Source of the DNA: Alkalinema sp. CACIAM 70d
GTDB lineage: Bacteria > Cyanobacteriota > Cyanobacteriia > Leptolyngbyales > Leptolyngbyaceae
Assembly (NCBI GenBank): GCA_002148405.1
Contig: MUGG01000133.1
Span: 1 to 64,000 of the forward strand
Direction of reading: 5' to 3'
Length of the DNA stretch: 64,000 nucleotides
Shown: one piece after another, positions 44,511 through 53,787 of the stretch
Layout: every line of letters begins with the position of its first letter
Position numbering within the stretch: position 1 is the first letter of the stretch
Made by a program: the position numbers and the translations under genes
The notes under the pieces: model-generated
Databases searched by the model: none
What the model was told of the DNA's origin: nothing
Seen by the model: only the letters and a program-made list of their open reading frames with translations

Positions 44511-46352
44511 GTGAATAAACGGTGGAGAAATGCAGGACTCTACGCGCTCTTGGCGATCGTCGTCATCGCACTGGCGACGGCGTTTATTGATCGCCAGCCG
44601 CCTGCAAAGGAAAACTGGAAATATAGTGAGTTTATTCAGCAAGTTGAAGCGAAACAGGTTGAAAAAGCCAGCCTGAGTGGCGATCGCACCCGTGCAGTGG
44701 TGACGCGCAAAGATGGGGAGAAATTTATCGTCAACCTCCTCCCGGGTGACACGAAGCTGATCGATACCCTCACCAAGAATGATGTGGATATCTCTGTCCT
44801 GCCTCAACAGGATGAAGGCTTCTGGCTGCGGGCATTGAGTAGCCTGTTCTTCCCCATTCTGCTGTTGGTCGGTCTGTTTTTCCTGTTACGTCGTGCCCAG
44901 AATGGCCCTGGCAGCCAAGCTATGAACTTTGGCAAGTCCAAGGCTCGGGTGCAGATGGAACCCCAGACCCAAGTCACCTTTGGCGACGTCGCTGGGATTG
45001 ACCAAGCCAAGCTGGAATTGGCGGAAGTGGTGGATTTCTTGAAGAACGCCGATCGCTTTACCGCCGTGGGCGCAAAAATTCCTAAGGGTGTGCTGTTAGT
45101 GGGGCCTCCTGGAACGGGTAAAACGCTCCTAGCTAAGGCAGTCGCTGGGGAAGCAGGTGTACCGTTCTTCTCCATCTCCGGTTCGGAATTTGTGGAAATG
45201 TTCGTTGGGGTGGGTGCATCCCGCGTCCGCGACCTGTTTGAACAAGCCAAGACCAATGCTCCTTGTATCGTCTTCATCGATGAAATTGATGCGGTGGGCC
45301 GTCAACGGGGTGCAGGTCTCGGCGGCGGTAACGACGAGCGGGAACAAACCCTGAACCAATTGCTGACCGAAATGGATGGCTTTGAAGGCAATACGGGCAT
45401 CATCATCATCGCAGCGACCAACCGTCCCGATGTGCTAGATGCGGCTCTATTACGGCCCGGTCGTTTCGATCGCCAAGTGGTCGTCGATCGGCCCGACTAT
45501 GCCGGTCGCTTTGAAGTCCTAAAAGTCCATGCCCGTGGCAAAACCTTGGGTAAAGATGTGGACCTGGAGAAAATCGCCCGGCGGACACCGGGTTTCACCG
45601 GGGCTGACCTGTCCAACCTGCTCAACGAAGCGGCAATCTTGGCGGCTCGGCGTAACCTGACCGAAATTTCCATGGATGAAGTCAATGACGCGATCGATCG
45701 TGTCCTGGCTGGCCCCGAGAAGAAAGATCGGGTTATGAGCGAGAAGCGCAAGGAATTGGTGGCCTACCACGAAGCCGGTCACGCGATCGTCGGTGCCTTG
45801 ATGCCGGACTATGATCCTGTGCAAAAAATCAGCATCATTCCTCGCGGTCGGGCCGGTGGCTTGACCTGGTTCACCCCCAGCGAAGAGCGGATGGACTCTG
45901 GTCTGTACTCCCGTTCTTACCTGCAAAACCAAATGGCCGTTGCCCTAGGGGGTCGGGTCGCGGAAGAAATCATCTTCGGCGATGAAGAAGTCACCACAGG
46001 CGCATCCAATGACCTGCAACAGGTAGCGCGGGTTGCCCGTCAGATGGTAATGCGATTTGGGATGAGCGATCGCCTAGGCCCTGTGGCCCTGGGTCGTTCC
46101 TCCGGTGGCATGTTCCTCGGTCGGGATATCATGTCTGAGCGAGACTTCTCGGAAGAAACGGCAGCTACGGTCGATGACGAAGTACGCAACTTGGTGGATC
46201 AAGCCTATCGCCGTTGTAAGCAAGTTCTGACCGAAAACCGTCACGTTCTGGACAAGTTAGCACAGATGCTGGTTGAGAAAGAAACGGTAGATGCGGAGGA
46301 ACTGCAAGAGTTGCTGGCAACAAATGATGTTAAAATGGCAACCTTTGCCTAG
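44511..46352 (+). CDS. ftsH: FtsH, membrane-anchored ATP-dependent zinc protease
   Basis: A 613-residue AAA protease. The start is GTG with TAGGAGG about 10 nt upstream. Order: membrane helix (residues 9-26, LYALLAIVVIALATAF), a lumenal or periplasmic domain, a second helix (112-126, FFPILLLVGLFFLL), the AAA module with Walker A GPPGTGKT (198-205), Walker B FIDEID (255-260) and the arginine region LRPGRFDRQ, then the peptidase motif HEAGH (420-424). It degrades membrane proteins, including photodamaged D1 in the FtsH2/FtsH3 complex. The sequence is close to the FtsH2-type paralogue as I recall it, but paralogue assignment is inference. A strong terminator follows at 46555. Confidence 0.95.
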   Translation: MNKRWRNAGLYALLAIVVIALATAFIDRQPPAKENWKYSEFIQQVEAKQVEKASLSGDRTRAVVTRKDGEKFIVNLLPGDTKLIDTLTKNDVDISVLPQQDEGFWLRALSSLFFPILLLVGLFFLLRRAQNGPGSQAMNFGKSKARVQMEPQTQVTFGDVAGIDQAKLELAEVVDFLKNADRFTAVGAKIPKGVLLVGPPGTGKTLLAKAVAGEAGVPFFSISGSEFVEMFVGVGASRVRDLFEQAKTNAPCIVFIDEIDAVGRQRGAGLGGGNDEREQTLNQLLTEMDGFEGNTGIIIIAATNRPDVLDAALLRPGRFDRQVVVDRPDYAGRFEVLKVHARGKTLGKDVDLEKIARRTPGFTGADLSNLLNEAAILAARRNLTEISMDEVNDAIDRVLAGPEKKDRVMSEKRKELVAYHEAGHAIVGALMPDYDPVQKISIIPRGRAGGLTWFTPSEERMDSGLYSRSYLQNQMAVALGGRVAEEIIFGDEEVTTGASNDLQQVARVARQMVMRFGMSDRLGPVALGRSSGGMFLGRDIMSERDFSEETAATVDDEVRNLVDQAYRRCKQVLTENRHVLDKLAQMLVEKETVDAEELQELLATNDVKMATFA

Positions 46353-46554
46353 TTGTTCTGACTAGTGCGTTTGAGTAGTAGTGCGTTTAAGTCAATGCGT
46401 CTGACTGAATTCGTTTCACTGAATTCGTTAAAGTAATCTGTCGCTTGAGCGCAACTGTTTCGACGATTGATGATCGGACAGGTTTAAGGAATGACCTGAG
46501 TCTAACCAAGCACTAACCAATCCTAATCAATCATTAAAGTCACCCATTGAATCG

Positions 46555-46582
46555 GCTCTACTTCAATCAGTAGAGCTTTTTT
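46555..46582 (+). terminator. Rho-independent terminator of ftsH
   Basis: GCTCTACT and AGTAGAGC form an 8-bp stem with loop TCAATC, followed by TTTTTTATT. It lies about 200 bases beyond the ftsH stop. Confidence 0.85.
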
Positions 46583-46630
46583 ATTGACTAATTAATTGAC
46601 TAATTAATTGATCGATTGATTGACTGATTG
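46583..46630. repeat. 12-bp tandem repeat, four copies
   Basis: ATTGACTAATTA at 46583-46594 and 46595-46606, ATTGATCGATTG at 46607-46618 and ATTGACTGATTG at 46619-46630. The period is exactly 12 bp, as in the array at 5991-6038. It starts at the end of the T-run of the ftsH terminator. Confidence 0.85.
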
Positions 46631-46740
46631 ACTGGCGCTAAACAAAACATTCCCTTGCAGACAGGGTCGGGGGAGTGGAGTCCCCTGACCTAGGCAACGC
46701 ACAGGCAGATAGGTTAGCTCCAGCCTATTGAGGATTGGCT

Positions 46741-47289
46741 CTAACATGCTTCCAAGCCTTGCATCTGGCGTTTTATTTGAATGTTGCAGAGATGCTTTTT
46801 CACCGTGTCGATCGTAATGTGCAGCCGCTCAGCAATTTCCTTACGGGAAAGATTAGCCCGCCGTAGCTGCCAAACTTCCGCTTCCCGAGGCGTTAATCCA
46901 TAGCGTTGGGCCTCGGAGAACGCAAGGCTTTGCCAGGATTGTTGTTGATCCTCTAAGCGCACTAAAAAGCAAGGATCAGCGATCGTATCTAGCTGTAACC
47001 ACTGCACCCGTAGGCGATAACGGTGGTGATTAGCGGTTGTAATTTCCGACTCCAGCACTAAGGGCTGATGCTCAAACCATGCCCGACTTTCCCGCAGGGA
47101 TTCACACAGCGATCGCACCTCCTTGGGAATTTCACCCATTTGGTTGGTGAGCGTCTGGCAAATTCGTTGAGCCGGGAGATTTGCATAAACTAAGTCGCCT
47201 TGGGGCTGCACGATCAAAATTCCATCCACCAATCCTTCCAAAACAGACATGAGAAACAGACTGGAGGTTTGTAATACACCTGATTTCAT
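46741..47289 (-). CDS. PAS-like domain plus LuxR-type HTH regulator
   Basis: A 182-residue protein. The N-terminal part (about 10-115) reads like a PAS domain (LFLMSVLEGLVDGILIVQPQGDLVYANLPAQRI, split for reading). The C-terminal part (about 128-175) is a LuxR/NarL helix-turn-helix: YGLTPREAEVWQLRRANLSR and KEIAERLHITIDTVKKHLCN. It has no receiver domain, so it is probably controlled by a ligand or redox or partner signal at the PAS part. Similar PAS-HTH proteins are common and poorly studied in cyanobacteria. It is divergent from the beta-propeller-like gene at 47592. Confidence 0.85.
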   Translation of the reverse strand: MKSGVLQTSSLFLMSVLEGLVDGILIVQPQGDLVYANLPAQRICQTLTNQMGEIPKEVRSLCESLRESRAWFEHQPLVLESEITTANHHRYRLRVQWLQLDTIADPCFLVRLEDQQQSWQSLAFSEAQRYGLTPREAEVWQLRRANLSRKEIAERLHITIDTVKKHLCNIQIKRQMQGLEAC

Positions 47290-47591
47290 AGTTTTGATGG
47301 GGGCTTAAATCATCAACAGAACAGTGTTCAGTCATCTATCAGTAGATTCACGCAACTACGCTTTATGCACCCGCTCGCTATTGACCTGATTGGGGGATGA
47401 TGAACCCCATAGTTGTTTCTATCTTTGAGTTGCTACCTTTAGTTGCTACCTTGGCAAGTTTTCCGATTCCGCAGGGGCACAAGATTCCATGGGCCTGCTG
47501 TCAAATTCTCAATTTGTGGGCATAATCCTGAAGAAACGCCGATCGCACTTGTAGTGGTTATTACGGATCAATTTATCGCTGGTTAATATTT
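47290..47591. other. Divergent promoter region
   Basis: About 300 bases between the LuxR-type gene and the divergent gene at 47592. CATAAT at 47521-47526 is a plausible -10 box for the plus-strand gene. Apart from some short repeats (TTGCTACCTTTAG/TTGCTACCTTGG near 47430-47455) I see nothing else. Confidence 0.45.
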
Positions 47592-48773
47592 ATGCAGATT
47601 GCTTATCTGACGCAGGGCAAACTCTTTCTAACCACGCACAATGCCCAGCCTAAGGAAATAGAAAGCGAATTTGGCCAAACGGTGCAGGTGAGAAGCCTAC
47701 AAATGCAGCGCCAAAAAGCTTGGAAAAATCGCGGCATTATGGAAATGATGATGCCTCCAGCGGCGGTGGCTCAGATGAAAAATCAACCGGAGGCCACGAT
47801 CCCGATCGCGATTACCAGTTTGTGCCGTGGGCAGGAGCAAACCCTTCTATATGCCCTGGAAGCAGGGGATGTGGGCGGGATTTTCAAGTTCGATCCCAGC
47901 TGCGATCGGGAACTCCGCCTGTTCCACAATGCCGATTTTCGCGTGGGGCATCTGGATTATCAGCCAGAACTGGGTCTGATTGCCTGCACAACGACCTATC
48001 CGACGGGAATTTCCAATCTTGCCACCATGGCCATTGATGGCAATCGCCCCCGCGACATCACCGAAGGCGATTCTCTTGATCTGGCTCCCCGCTGGATTCC
48101 TGGAGTCGGTAAAGCCCTAGTCTATCAGTCCGCAGGTTTGGGGCGCACGGCAGATGGCTATGTGGGCGATCGGGCTCCCTTCACGATCGAAAAGCTAGAT
48201 TTTAACCAAGGGGATATTACAACCCTCGCAGCCGATCCTAAGGCTGATTTACTCTCTCCACAAATTGCGGCCAACGGCCTGCTTTACTACATCCGCCGTC
48301 CCTACAAAGCTCGCCACAGTGGCTTCAATCCCCTCAAACTGTTGCAAGACATTCTCTTGATCCCCGTGCGCTTGCTGCATGCCATTTTTCAGTGGCTCAA
48401 CTTTTTCACGCAAATGTATACAGGTAAACCCTTGATGCGAGCAGGCACCAACCAAAAGGTGGAACCCAAAATGCTCAAGGCTTGGGGAGAATGGATCACC
48501 CCTGAGCAGTTGAAGAACAAAAACTTCGGCGACGCCGATGCACCATCCCTCGTACCGCGCACATGGCAACTGATCCGGCAACCGCAACAGGGTGTAGGCA
48601 ATCCAGAAATCATTGCCGAAGGGGTTCTGGCCTATGATTTAGCCCAGGATGGCACGATCGTTTACACCAACGGCAGTGCTATCTACGCCATCTCCCCTGA
48701 GGGAGCACGATCGCGTTTACTGGTTGGCAGTTTGATCGAATCGGTCACGGCCCTTAGCCAATCCCCCCATTAA
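47592..48773 (+). CDS. Predicted TolB/WD40-like beta-propeller protein
   Basis: A 393-residue soluble protein. Repeated strand motifs suggest a propeller: EAGDVGGIFKFDPSCDRELRLF, VGHLDYQPELGLIACTTTYP, ISNLATMAIDGNRPRDITEG, LAPRWIPGVGKALVYQSAG, KADLLSPQIAANGLLYYIRR and AYDLAQDGTIVYTNGSAIYAI. These resemble TolB/DPP-type blades. A hydrophobic stretch (LLQDILLIPVRLLHAIFQWL) interrupts the propeller and might be a membrane-facing insert. I know no function; similar proteins are annotated as hypothetical in cyanobacteria. The gene runs toward the hybrid kinase gene that ends at 48830. Confidence 0.7.
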   Translation: MQIAYLTQGKLFLTTHNAQPKEIESEFGQTVQVRSLQMQRQKAWKNRGIMEMMMPPAAVAQMKNQPEATIPIAITSLCRGQEQTLLYALEAGDVGGIFKFDPSCDRELRLFHNADFRVGHLDYQPELGLIACTTTYPTGISNLATMAIDGNRPRDITEGDSLDLAPRWIPGVGKALVYQSAGLGRTADGYVGDRAPFTIEKLDFNQGDITTLAADPKADLLSPQIAANGLLYYIRRPYKARHSGFNPLKLLQDILLIPVRLLHAIFQWLNFFTQMYTGKPLMRAGTNQKVEPKMLKAWGEWITPEQLKNKNFGDADAPSLVPRTWQLIRQPQQGVGNPEIIAEGVLAYDLAQDGTIVYTNGSAIYAISPEGARSRLLVGSLIESVTALSQSPH

Positions 48774-48829
48774 GGAACTGGAGATCCCCTGCCCACTCTC
48801 ACCCGCTTCCATGCCTGAAGCCTCAAACC

Positions 48830-51793
48830 TTAAGCCTGCAAGCCTAAGCGCTGCCGTACCTGATCCAGCAAACCTTCCATGGATAAGCTCGGCGATGTCA
48901 CTTGAACATTCGGCATAGCCGCAAATGATCCCCGCCGCCGTCCTGACTTCGTGTGATAGTCAATCAACAAAATAGACAAATGGGGATTGACCTGATTGAC
49001 CTGATGTAAGCCCAGTTTAATGGTTTCCGCCGAAACCCCTTCATGCCAGTACACCAAGAGTTGATGAACCAATTGAGTCTGAAGCCGATGCAAAAGGCTA
49101 GGTTGATCGGAGACTATCCCTCCCCGCAGCCCTGCCGTTTGGATGTAGTGCATTAAAGCATTTAACCAGTCCATGCCTTGGATTAATAGTTTGCTGTCAT
49201 GGCCAAGCCGTGGGCTAAAAATTGCACCATCCACTGCCAAAATAAATGGTTGTCTGGCTCCAGACTTGACAGCGACTTCAATCACTTGCACCAGCGATCG
49301 CGCCATTTGGGGCGCAAGAGGCCACCGTTTTGGGTTCATTAAACAGGGAAAAATGGTTAATTCTTTGACTTGGGTCGCTGCCTGGGCGATCGCCTTATCT
49401 AACACCACGATCGGTAAAGAGGCTAAGCAGGTTTGCGATCGTAATTGATTGAGGTAGGATAGCGGATCCGAAACTTTGCCACTGAGCAAAACCCCCTTAG
49501 GTTGCCAGACCCGAGCCAAAAGTTCCGCTTGGTCTAAATCTGCTGCTTCAATGACACGATAGTTTTGGCTATGAAGCAGATGACTCCACTCCATTTCGTC
49601 CCCCTCTAGCTCTGACGTAAGACAGAGAATAGACTGAATCGTTTGCAGCTGACTGGCTTGGGGATCCATGCCTTCTACAGAAGTTTGCGTCAACTGATCC
49701 AGCATATGGGCTAAAAGTCGATGCCGAATAGGCAGCCCCAAAAAGCCATCTGCTTGATTACAGTAAGCTTGGTGTTGTTCCGCAGAACTGGCCATCACAA
49801 TCACTGGAATTTGGCAGGTTTTGGGATCTGATTTGAGCAAGGTTAATACATCCCACCCGGACAGCATCGGCAAAAAGGGATTGAGCAAAATAGCACAGGG
49901 TTGCAGTTGGCGAGCTTTTTCTAGGGCTTCCGTGCCCGATCGCGCCACAATTACTCGATAATTCAGCGCCATCAGTTGGTCACTGACATCCTCCAAACTC
50001 CGCACACTAACTTCGACTACTAACACTAACCGATTGCCCACCGGACTCATCTCCGAGGGCGGATCCTCGCTCGTCACTACAGACTTGAAGACAGGGGGTG
50101 TTGGGGGCAGCAGCAACGTAAATTGACTCCCTTTATTTTCCCGAGAAATAAAAGTGACATCTCCCCCATGGAGTCGAGCCAGCCGTTGGGTCAGCACCAG
50201 TCCTAAACCCGTTCCTTCAAATTGTCGAGTTAATGGACTCTCTAATTGTTGAAATTTCTGAAAAATGAGATGTTGCTTATCTGCGGGAATCCCAATCCCC
50301 GTATCCCAAACAGTAAAGGCAATCCATCCTTCCCAATTCGCGACTCGGATGCCAACTTTGCCTTCAGGCTCGGTAAATTTCAGAGCATTGGACAAGAGAT
50401 GTACCAACATTTGCTTGAGGCGATTGGGATCGGCCACGACCGTTTCTAAACCCGGTTGCACGTCTAGGGCCAATTCAGAACTCTGCGACGAGTCCAAGGC
50501 GGGATGTCCATCCTGCTGACTGTCTTGGCTTTGCAGGCTGGAAGCGGAGGGATCATCCGGCGGCCAACGCATTTGTTGAGCTTGATCGAAGGCAATTTGG
50601 CAAATCTCGGCAATGCGAATCGTCTGCCAGCTCAGTTCAATCTGTCCCGCTTCCATCCGCGTCAAATCAAGAATATCGTTGACCAAATGCATCAAGTGTT
50701 TACCACTTCGATGAATCAATTGGACATACCGCCGTTGCCGATCGTTCAGCGATCCCACGGACTCTTCTTTCATCAAGCCAGATAACCCCAAGACTGCGGT
50801 CAGCGGCGTACGTAATTCATGGCTCATGCAGGCCAAAAAGTCATCCTTCAGCCGATTTAGCTGAATTAAATCAGCGTTCTTAGCCGCTAATTCCCGAGCT
50901 AGTTGATGCTGTTCCGTAACGTCCTGTACCCAAATTAATTCCCAATCTTCGATCGCAGCCATTGCCCCACCTTCTGCCTGACGCTCAAGGGTTGCAATTT
51001 GCGCGGCCATTTGAGTCGGCTGTTGCGTCGGCTGACCTATTTTTTGCGTCGGCTCCAAAGACAGCTCATGGCTCAATGTTGTCGTGCCTTGCGATCGTGG
51101 CCTGCCTGCGCCCCGCCCTGGGTTGGGCTCTCGTACAGCAGGGGTCGCCGCTAACAGGGTGGACTTCAAAGAGACATGGGTAAATTGCAAAATAATTTCT
51201 TGACCCGTTCGCAATCCGCAGCGACAGAGATAGCTGGGGCAATCGTCCCCAGACGGTAAACACTCCAAGATCGAGAGGGGCGTGGGGGCCGTCGCGACTG
51301 GAGAATCAGCCCCCCTGGAATCCCCATCCGAGGCCAGCGTTTCACGATGAAACAAGCGATTGACCCACTGCAGCAATGCCATGGGATCTTCTAGGTCTTC
51401 TACCAATTTTTGCCAATGGAGATTGGAATGCCAGCGTCCCAATTGACGACTATTTAACAGGGCTGGTAAAGGCAGATAGTTCAGTAACTCCAGAAAACAA
51501 GGCATTTGCTCCAAAACAAAGGGCCGCAGCCCTTGAGGATCGATCTCCTCCCACAAAGGCTTCAAATCCGCCAAGGACTGCTCCCCATCTAGAGAACGAT
51601 CGAGTAATTTTGGCAGCAGTTGATGGAGAAACAGCACCCCACTAACTTGAGACTGGGCATCGACCACCAGTACCCGATCGCTATGCCATTGCTGACATTG
51701 CAGAAGCGCCAGCCTTAGGGAGAGTGTGGCGGAACAGAAGACTCCCGGTGCAGGAGTCATCCAAAATTGTGGCGGCGGCGCTTCATTCAACAT
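48830..51793 (-). CDS. Hybrid sensor kinase with degenerate receiver domains, divergent from kaiABC
   Basis: A 987-residue protein. Residues 10-70 read like part of a CBS-type domain (VLVVDAQSQVSGVLFLHQLL). After a long linker comes a coiled helix (TEQHQLARELAAKNADL), the H-box MSHELRTPLTAVLG with His325, then a complete ATPase: N-box HLLSNALKFTE, WDTGIGIP and EGTGLGLVLTQRL. The kinase is therefore intact. Residues 590-690 are receiver-like but lack the phospho-aspartate: Asn638 in ILLNPFLPMLSG, LVVEV instead of the acidic pair, and FLGLPI instead of the conserved lysine. Two further degenerate units follow (695-985). Such pseudo-receivers occur in CikA and KaiA. Its place beside kaiA suggests a clock input or output role, but this is inference. 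Confidence 0.85.
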   Translation of the reverse strand: MLNEAPPPQFWMTPAPGVFCSATLSLRLALLQCQQWHSDRVLVVDAQSQVSGVLFLHQLLPKLLDRSLDGEQSLADLKPLWEEIDPQGLRPFVLEQMPCFLELLNYLPLPALLNSRQLGRWHSNLHWQKLVEDLEDPMALLQWVNRLFHRETLASDGDSRGADSPVATAPTPLSILECLPSGDDCPSYLCRCGLRTGQEIILQFTHVSLKSTLLAATPAVREPNPGRGAGRPRSQGTTTLSHELSLEPTQKIGQPTQQPTQMAAQIATLERQAEGGAMAAIEDWELIWVQDVTEQHQLARELAAKNADLIQLNRLKDDFLACMSHELRTPLTAVLGLSGLMKEESVGSLNDRQRRYVQLIHRSGKHLMHLVNDILDLTRMEAGQIELSWQTIRIAEICQIAFDQAQQMRWPPDDPSASSLQSQDSQQDGHPALDSSQSSELALDVQPGLETVVADPNRLKQMLVHLLSNALKFTEPEGKVGIRVANWEGWIAFTVWDTGIGIPADKQHLIFQKFQQLESPLTRQFEGTGLGLVLTQRLARLHGGDVTFISRENKGSQFTLLLPPTPPVFKSVVTSEDPPSEMSPVGNRLVLVVEVSVRSLEDVSDQLMALNYRVIVARSGTEALEKARQLQPCAILLNPFLPMLSGWDVLTLLKSDPKTCQIPVIVMASSAEQHQAYCNQADGFLGLPIRHRLLAHMLDQLTQTSVEGMDPQASQLQTIQSILCLTSELEGDEMEWSHLLHSQNYRVIEAADLDQAELLARVWQPKGVLLSGKVSDPLSYLNQLRSQTCLASLPIVVLDKAIAQAATQVKELTIFPCLMNPKRWPLAPQMARSLVQVIEVAVKSGARQPFILAVDGAIFSPRLGHDSKLLIQGMDWLNALMHYIQTAGLRGGIVSDQPSLLHRLQTQLVHQLLVYWHEGVSAETIKLGLHQVNQVNPHLSILLIDYHTKSGRRRGSFAAMPNVQVTSPSLSMEGLLDQVRQRLGLQA

Positions 51794-52348
51794 ATAGTCC
51801 TAGCACAGGTATGATGCGAGCAATGAACATATAACGATGATCCGAGGCACACGCTGCAATCGCGGACTGCAAGCACAGCCCTCTCCTACAGAGACTCAGA
51901 TGAGTCAACCGATCCAAGAAATCACGATTTATTCAACTCGACTGAAAACACTGTGAATTCCAGGAAACTATCAATCGACTCTATCCGTGCCAAAAAACAT
52001 CTGTACCAGGAAACCATGAATTCCCCTGCATTCCAGAAGACCCCTAACCGTTGCGACACTAGGATAGAATTCAAGCCCCTGCCCCAATTATGACCCTGGA
52101 TTTATCGAAAAGGGTTGTCCCGTTATAATGAATTCATGCTTACAATCTTAAGAAAAGCTTAAGCCAGCGAGTTTTTCAGTCATTCTCTTCCTGCAAATCC
52201 TCTGAGCTACCTAGCTTAGGTTGCATACTGCCAATACTTCAAACCACTAAGAGCAGGGGACTTGCTGTAAACCTTCGTAGGAGATCCAGCCCCTCGATTG
52301 ATCCTAATTTGCCAACTCCCCATTTAAATATCTTTTTTAATTCCCATT
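51794..52348. other. Divergent regulatory region between the hybrid kinase and kaiA
   Basis: About 555 bases without a gene. TATAAT at 52124-52129 is a good -10 box for kaiA, about 220 bases before its GTG start, so kaiA has a long leader. The kinase promoter should lie on the opposite side. A pair of complementary blocks (CCAGGAAAC, near 51958 and 52006) is repeated directly in this stretch. Confidence 0.6.
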
Positions 52349-53281
52349 GTGATTTCTTTTACAGCTAAACCCTCTACTTCACCCACGTTGCTCATTTGTC
52401 TTTTCGGAGCGACTCAAGCGGTGATCGATGCCGCTAAAGCAGTTTTGGATCCTGAGCGATACAGCGTGATCACCCCGACCTCCCAGTCGGAATTTTTCCA
52501 TGTCATTGAAGCAGAACGCCAGCAAATTGATTGCTTAGTACTGCATACGGGGCCCTCTTTGGCCAATCTGGTTAGTTGGCTCCATGACCATGCTACGTTG
52601 CTCCCTGCCGTCATCTTGCAGCCTGCAAATGATACCGATCCGTCTACTCAGCAGGCCCTATTACCTGGATCTCTCGATTTTGAGCGGATATTTTTCTATC
52701 ACAGTGCGGAAATTTATTTATCCGAAAGCCATTTGGACTACCTAGGCGATGAAATTAATCGGGCGATCGCCGAGTTTTTGACACTGTCACCTGTCTGTCG
52801 TTTGCCAGTTACCCCCGCTGCTGAGCCCGATTTGACCACAGATCTGACCACTCAAAATTTTTTAATGCTGCAACAGCGACGATTGACAGACAAGCTGAAA
52901 GAGCGCTTGGGCTATCTGGGGGTGTATTACAAACGGAGTCCTCGCAATTTCCTCCGCAATCTCACCGCCAATGAACAACATAACTTTTTACAAGAATTGA
53001 AGAAAAGTTATCGAGAAATTATCATTGGCTATTTTGCAGAGGGTGCTTCGTTGAATCAAAAGATTGATGCGTATGTAGATGTGGCGTTTCTTGCAGACAT
53101 TCCAGTGTCAAAAGTTGTAGAAATCCATATGGAAATCATGGATGAATTTGCGAAGCAGTTAAAATTAGAAGGAAGAAGTGAGGAAGTTGTCCTAGACTAC
53201 CGCTTAACACTGATTGATACCCTGGCCCATCTCTGTGAAATGTATCGTCGTTCTATCCCCAGAGAATCATCCGACTCATAG
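52349..53281 (+). CDS. kaiA: KaiA, circadian clock protein
   Basis: A 310-residue protein; the start is GTG, without a strong ribosome site. Residues 1-130 form the N-terminal pseudo-receiver (PTLLICLFGATQAVIDAAKAVL, then ERYSVITPTSQSEFFHVIEA). The C-terminal KaiA domain (about 175-300) is fully conserved: LKERLGYLGVYYKRSPRNFL, FLQELKKSYREIIIGYF, NQKIDAYVDVAFLADIPVSK and VEIHMEIMDEFAKQLK. KaiA dimers pull out the KaiC A-loop and drive KaiC autophosphorylation during subjective day. It is about 25 residues longer than the Synechococcus elongatus protein. It has its own likely promoter and is followed about 500 bases later by kaiBC. Confidence 0.97.
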   Translation: MISFTAKPSTSPTLLICLFGATQAVIDAAKAVLDPERYSVITPTSQSEFFHVIEAERQQIDCLVLHTGPSLANLVSWLHDHATLLPAVILQPANDTDPSTQQALLPGSLDFERIFFYHSAEIYLSESHLDYLGDEINRAIAEFLTLSPVCRLPVTPAAEPDLTTDLTTQNFLMLQQRRLTDKLKERLGYLGVYYKRSPRNFLRNLTANEQHNFLQELKKSYREIIIGYFAEGASLNQKIDAYVDVAFLADIPVSKVVEIHMEIMDEFAKQLKLEGRSEEVVLDYRLTLIDTLAHLCEMYRRSIPRESSDS

Positions 53282-53787
53282 ATTCAGTCTCACAGATTTA
53301 GCCGTATAACCCATAAGAGATAGTTCAAGCTACACTTGCAGCATACAAGCGATACTTATCATAGAAAAGACAGATTCATCGCTGACTAACTTGAATTGCA
53401 AGCTGAATTTCACTGCAATTAGTCAGTTCTGTGATCTTTTAGCAAAACTTTAGTTAGACTGTAAGCCTCAAATCAGCTATTTTGTGCGATCGCTATCCGA
53501 GCAATTCTGTAAATTATCTGTGAATCGGCATGATTTTGTAAATCAGACCATAGCATAACTATTGTTCTAAGTCACTGATTCAGACTCATTCGTCAGCCAC
53601 CCCTTTCATATCATCTATCGGTTTGTCTATCAGTGTTATGCCTGATCCCCACTGAGGTGATCTGTTATGCAATGGATACTCATCGTTGATCAAGCTGGTT
53701 CAACAACTTCAACTTCAGCGTTTTTCTAGTCATTCCAATCGACGTCTGCGCTGTACTCCATGGTGATATGTCCTAGTGGGAAGTCCT
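53282..53787. other. kaiBC promoter region
   Basis: About 500 bases between kaiA and kaiB without a gene. It is AT-rich and contains one GCGATCGC (53488-53495). The kaiBC promoter, which is clock-controlled in studied species, should lie here, but I cannot single out a -10/-35 pair with confidence. Confidence 0.55.

Larger units (their letters stand above)
46353..46740. other. Intergenic region after ftsH: degenerate repeats, terminator, 12-bp tandem array
   Basis: About 390 bases without a gene. From the left: degenerate repeats of GTGCGTTTGAGT and TGAATTCGTT types (46365-46435), a run of CTAACCAA/CTAATCAA motifs, the ftsH terminator, then the exact 12-bp repeat array at 46583-46630, and about 100 bases to the end of the LuxR-type gene. 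Confidence 0.65.
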
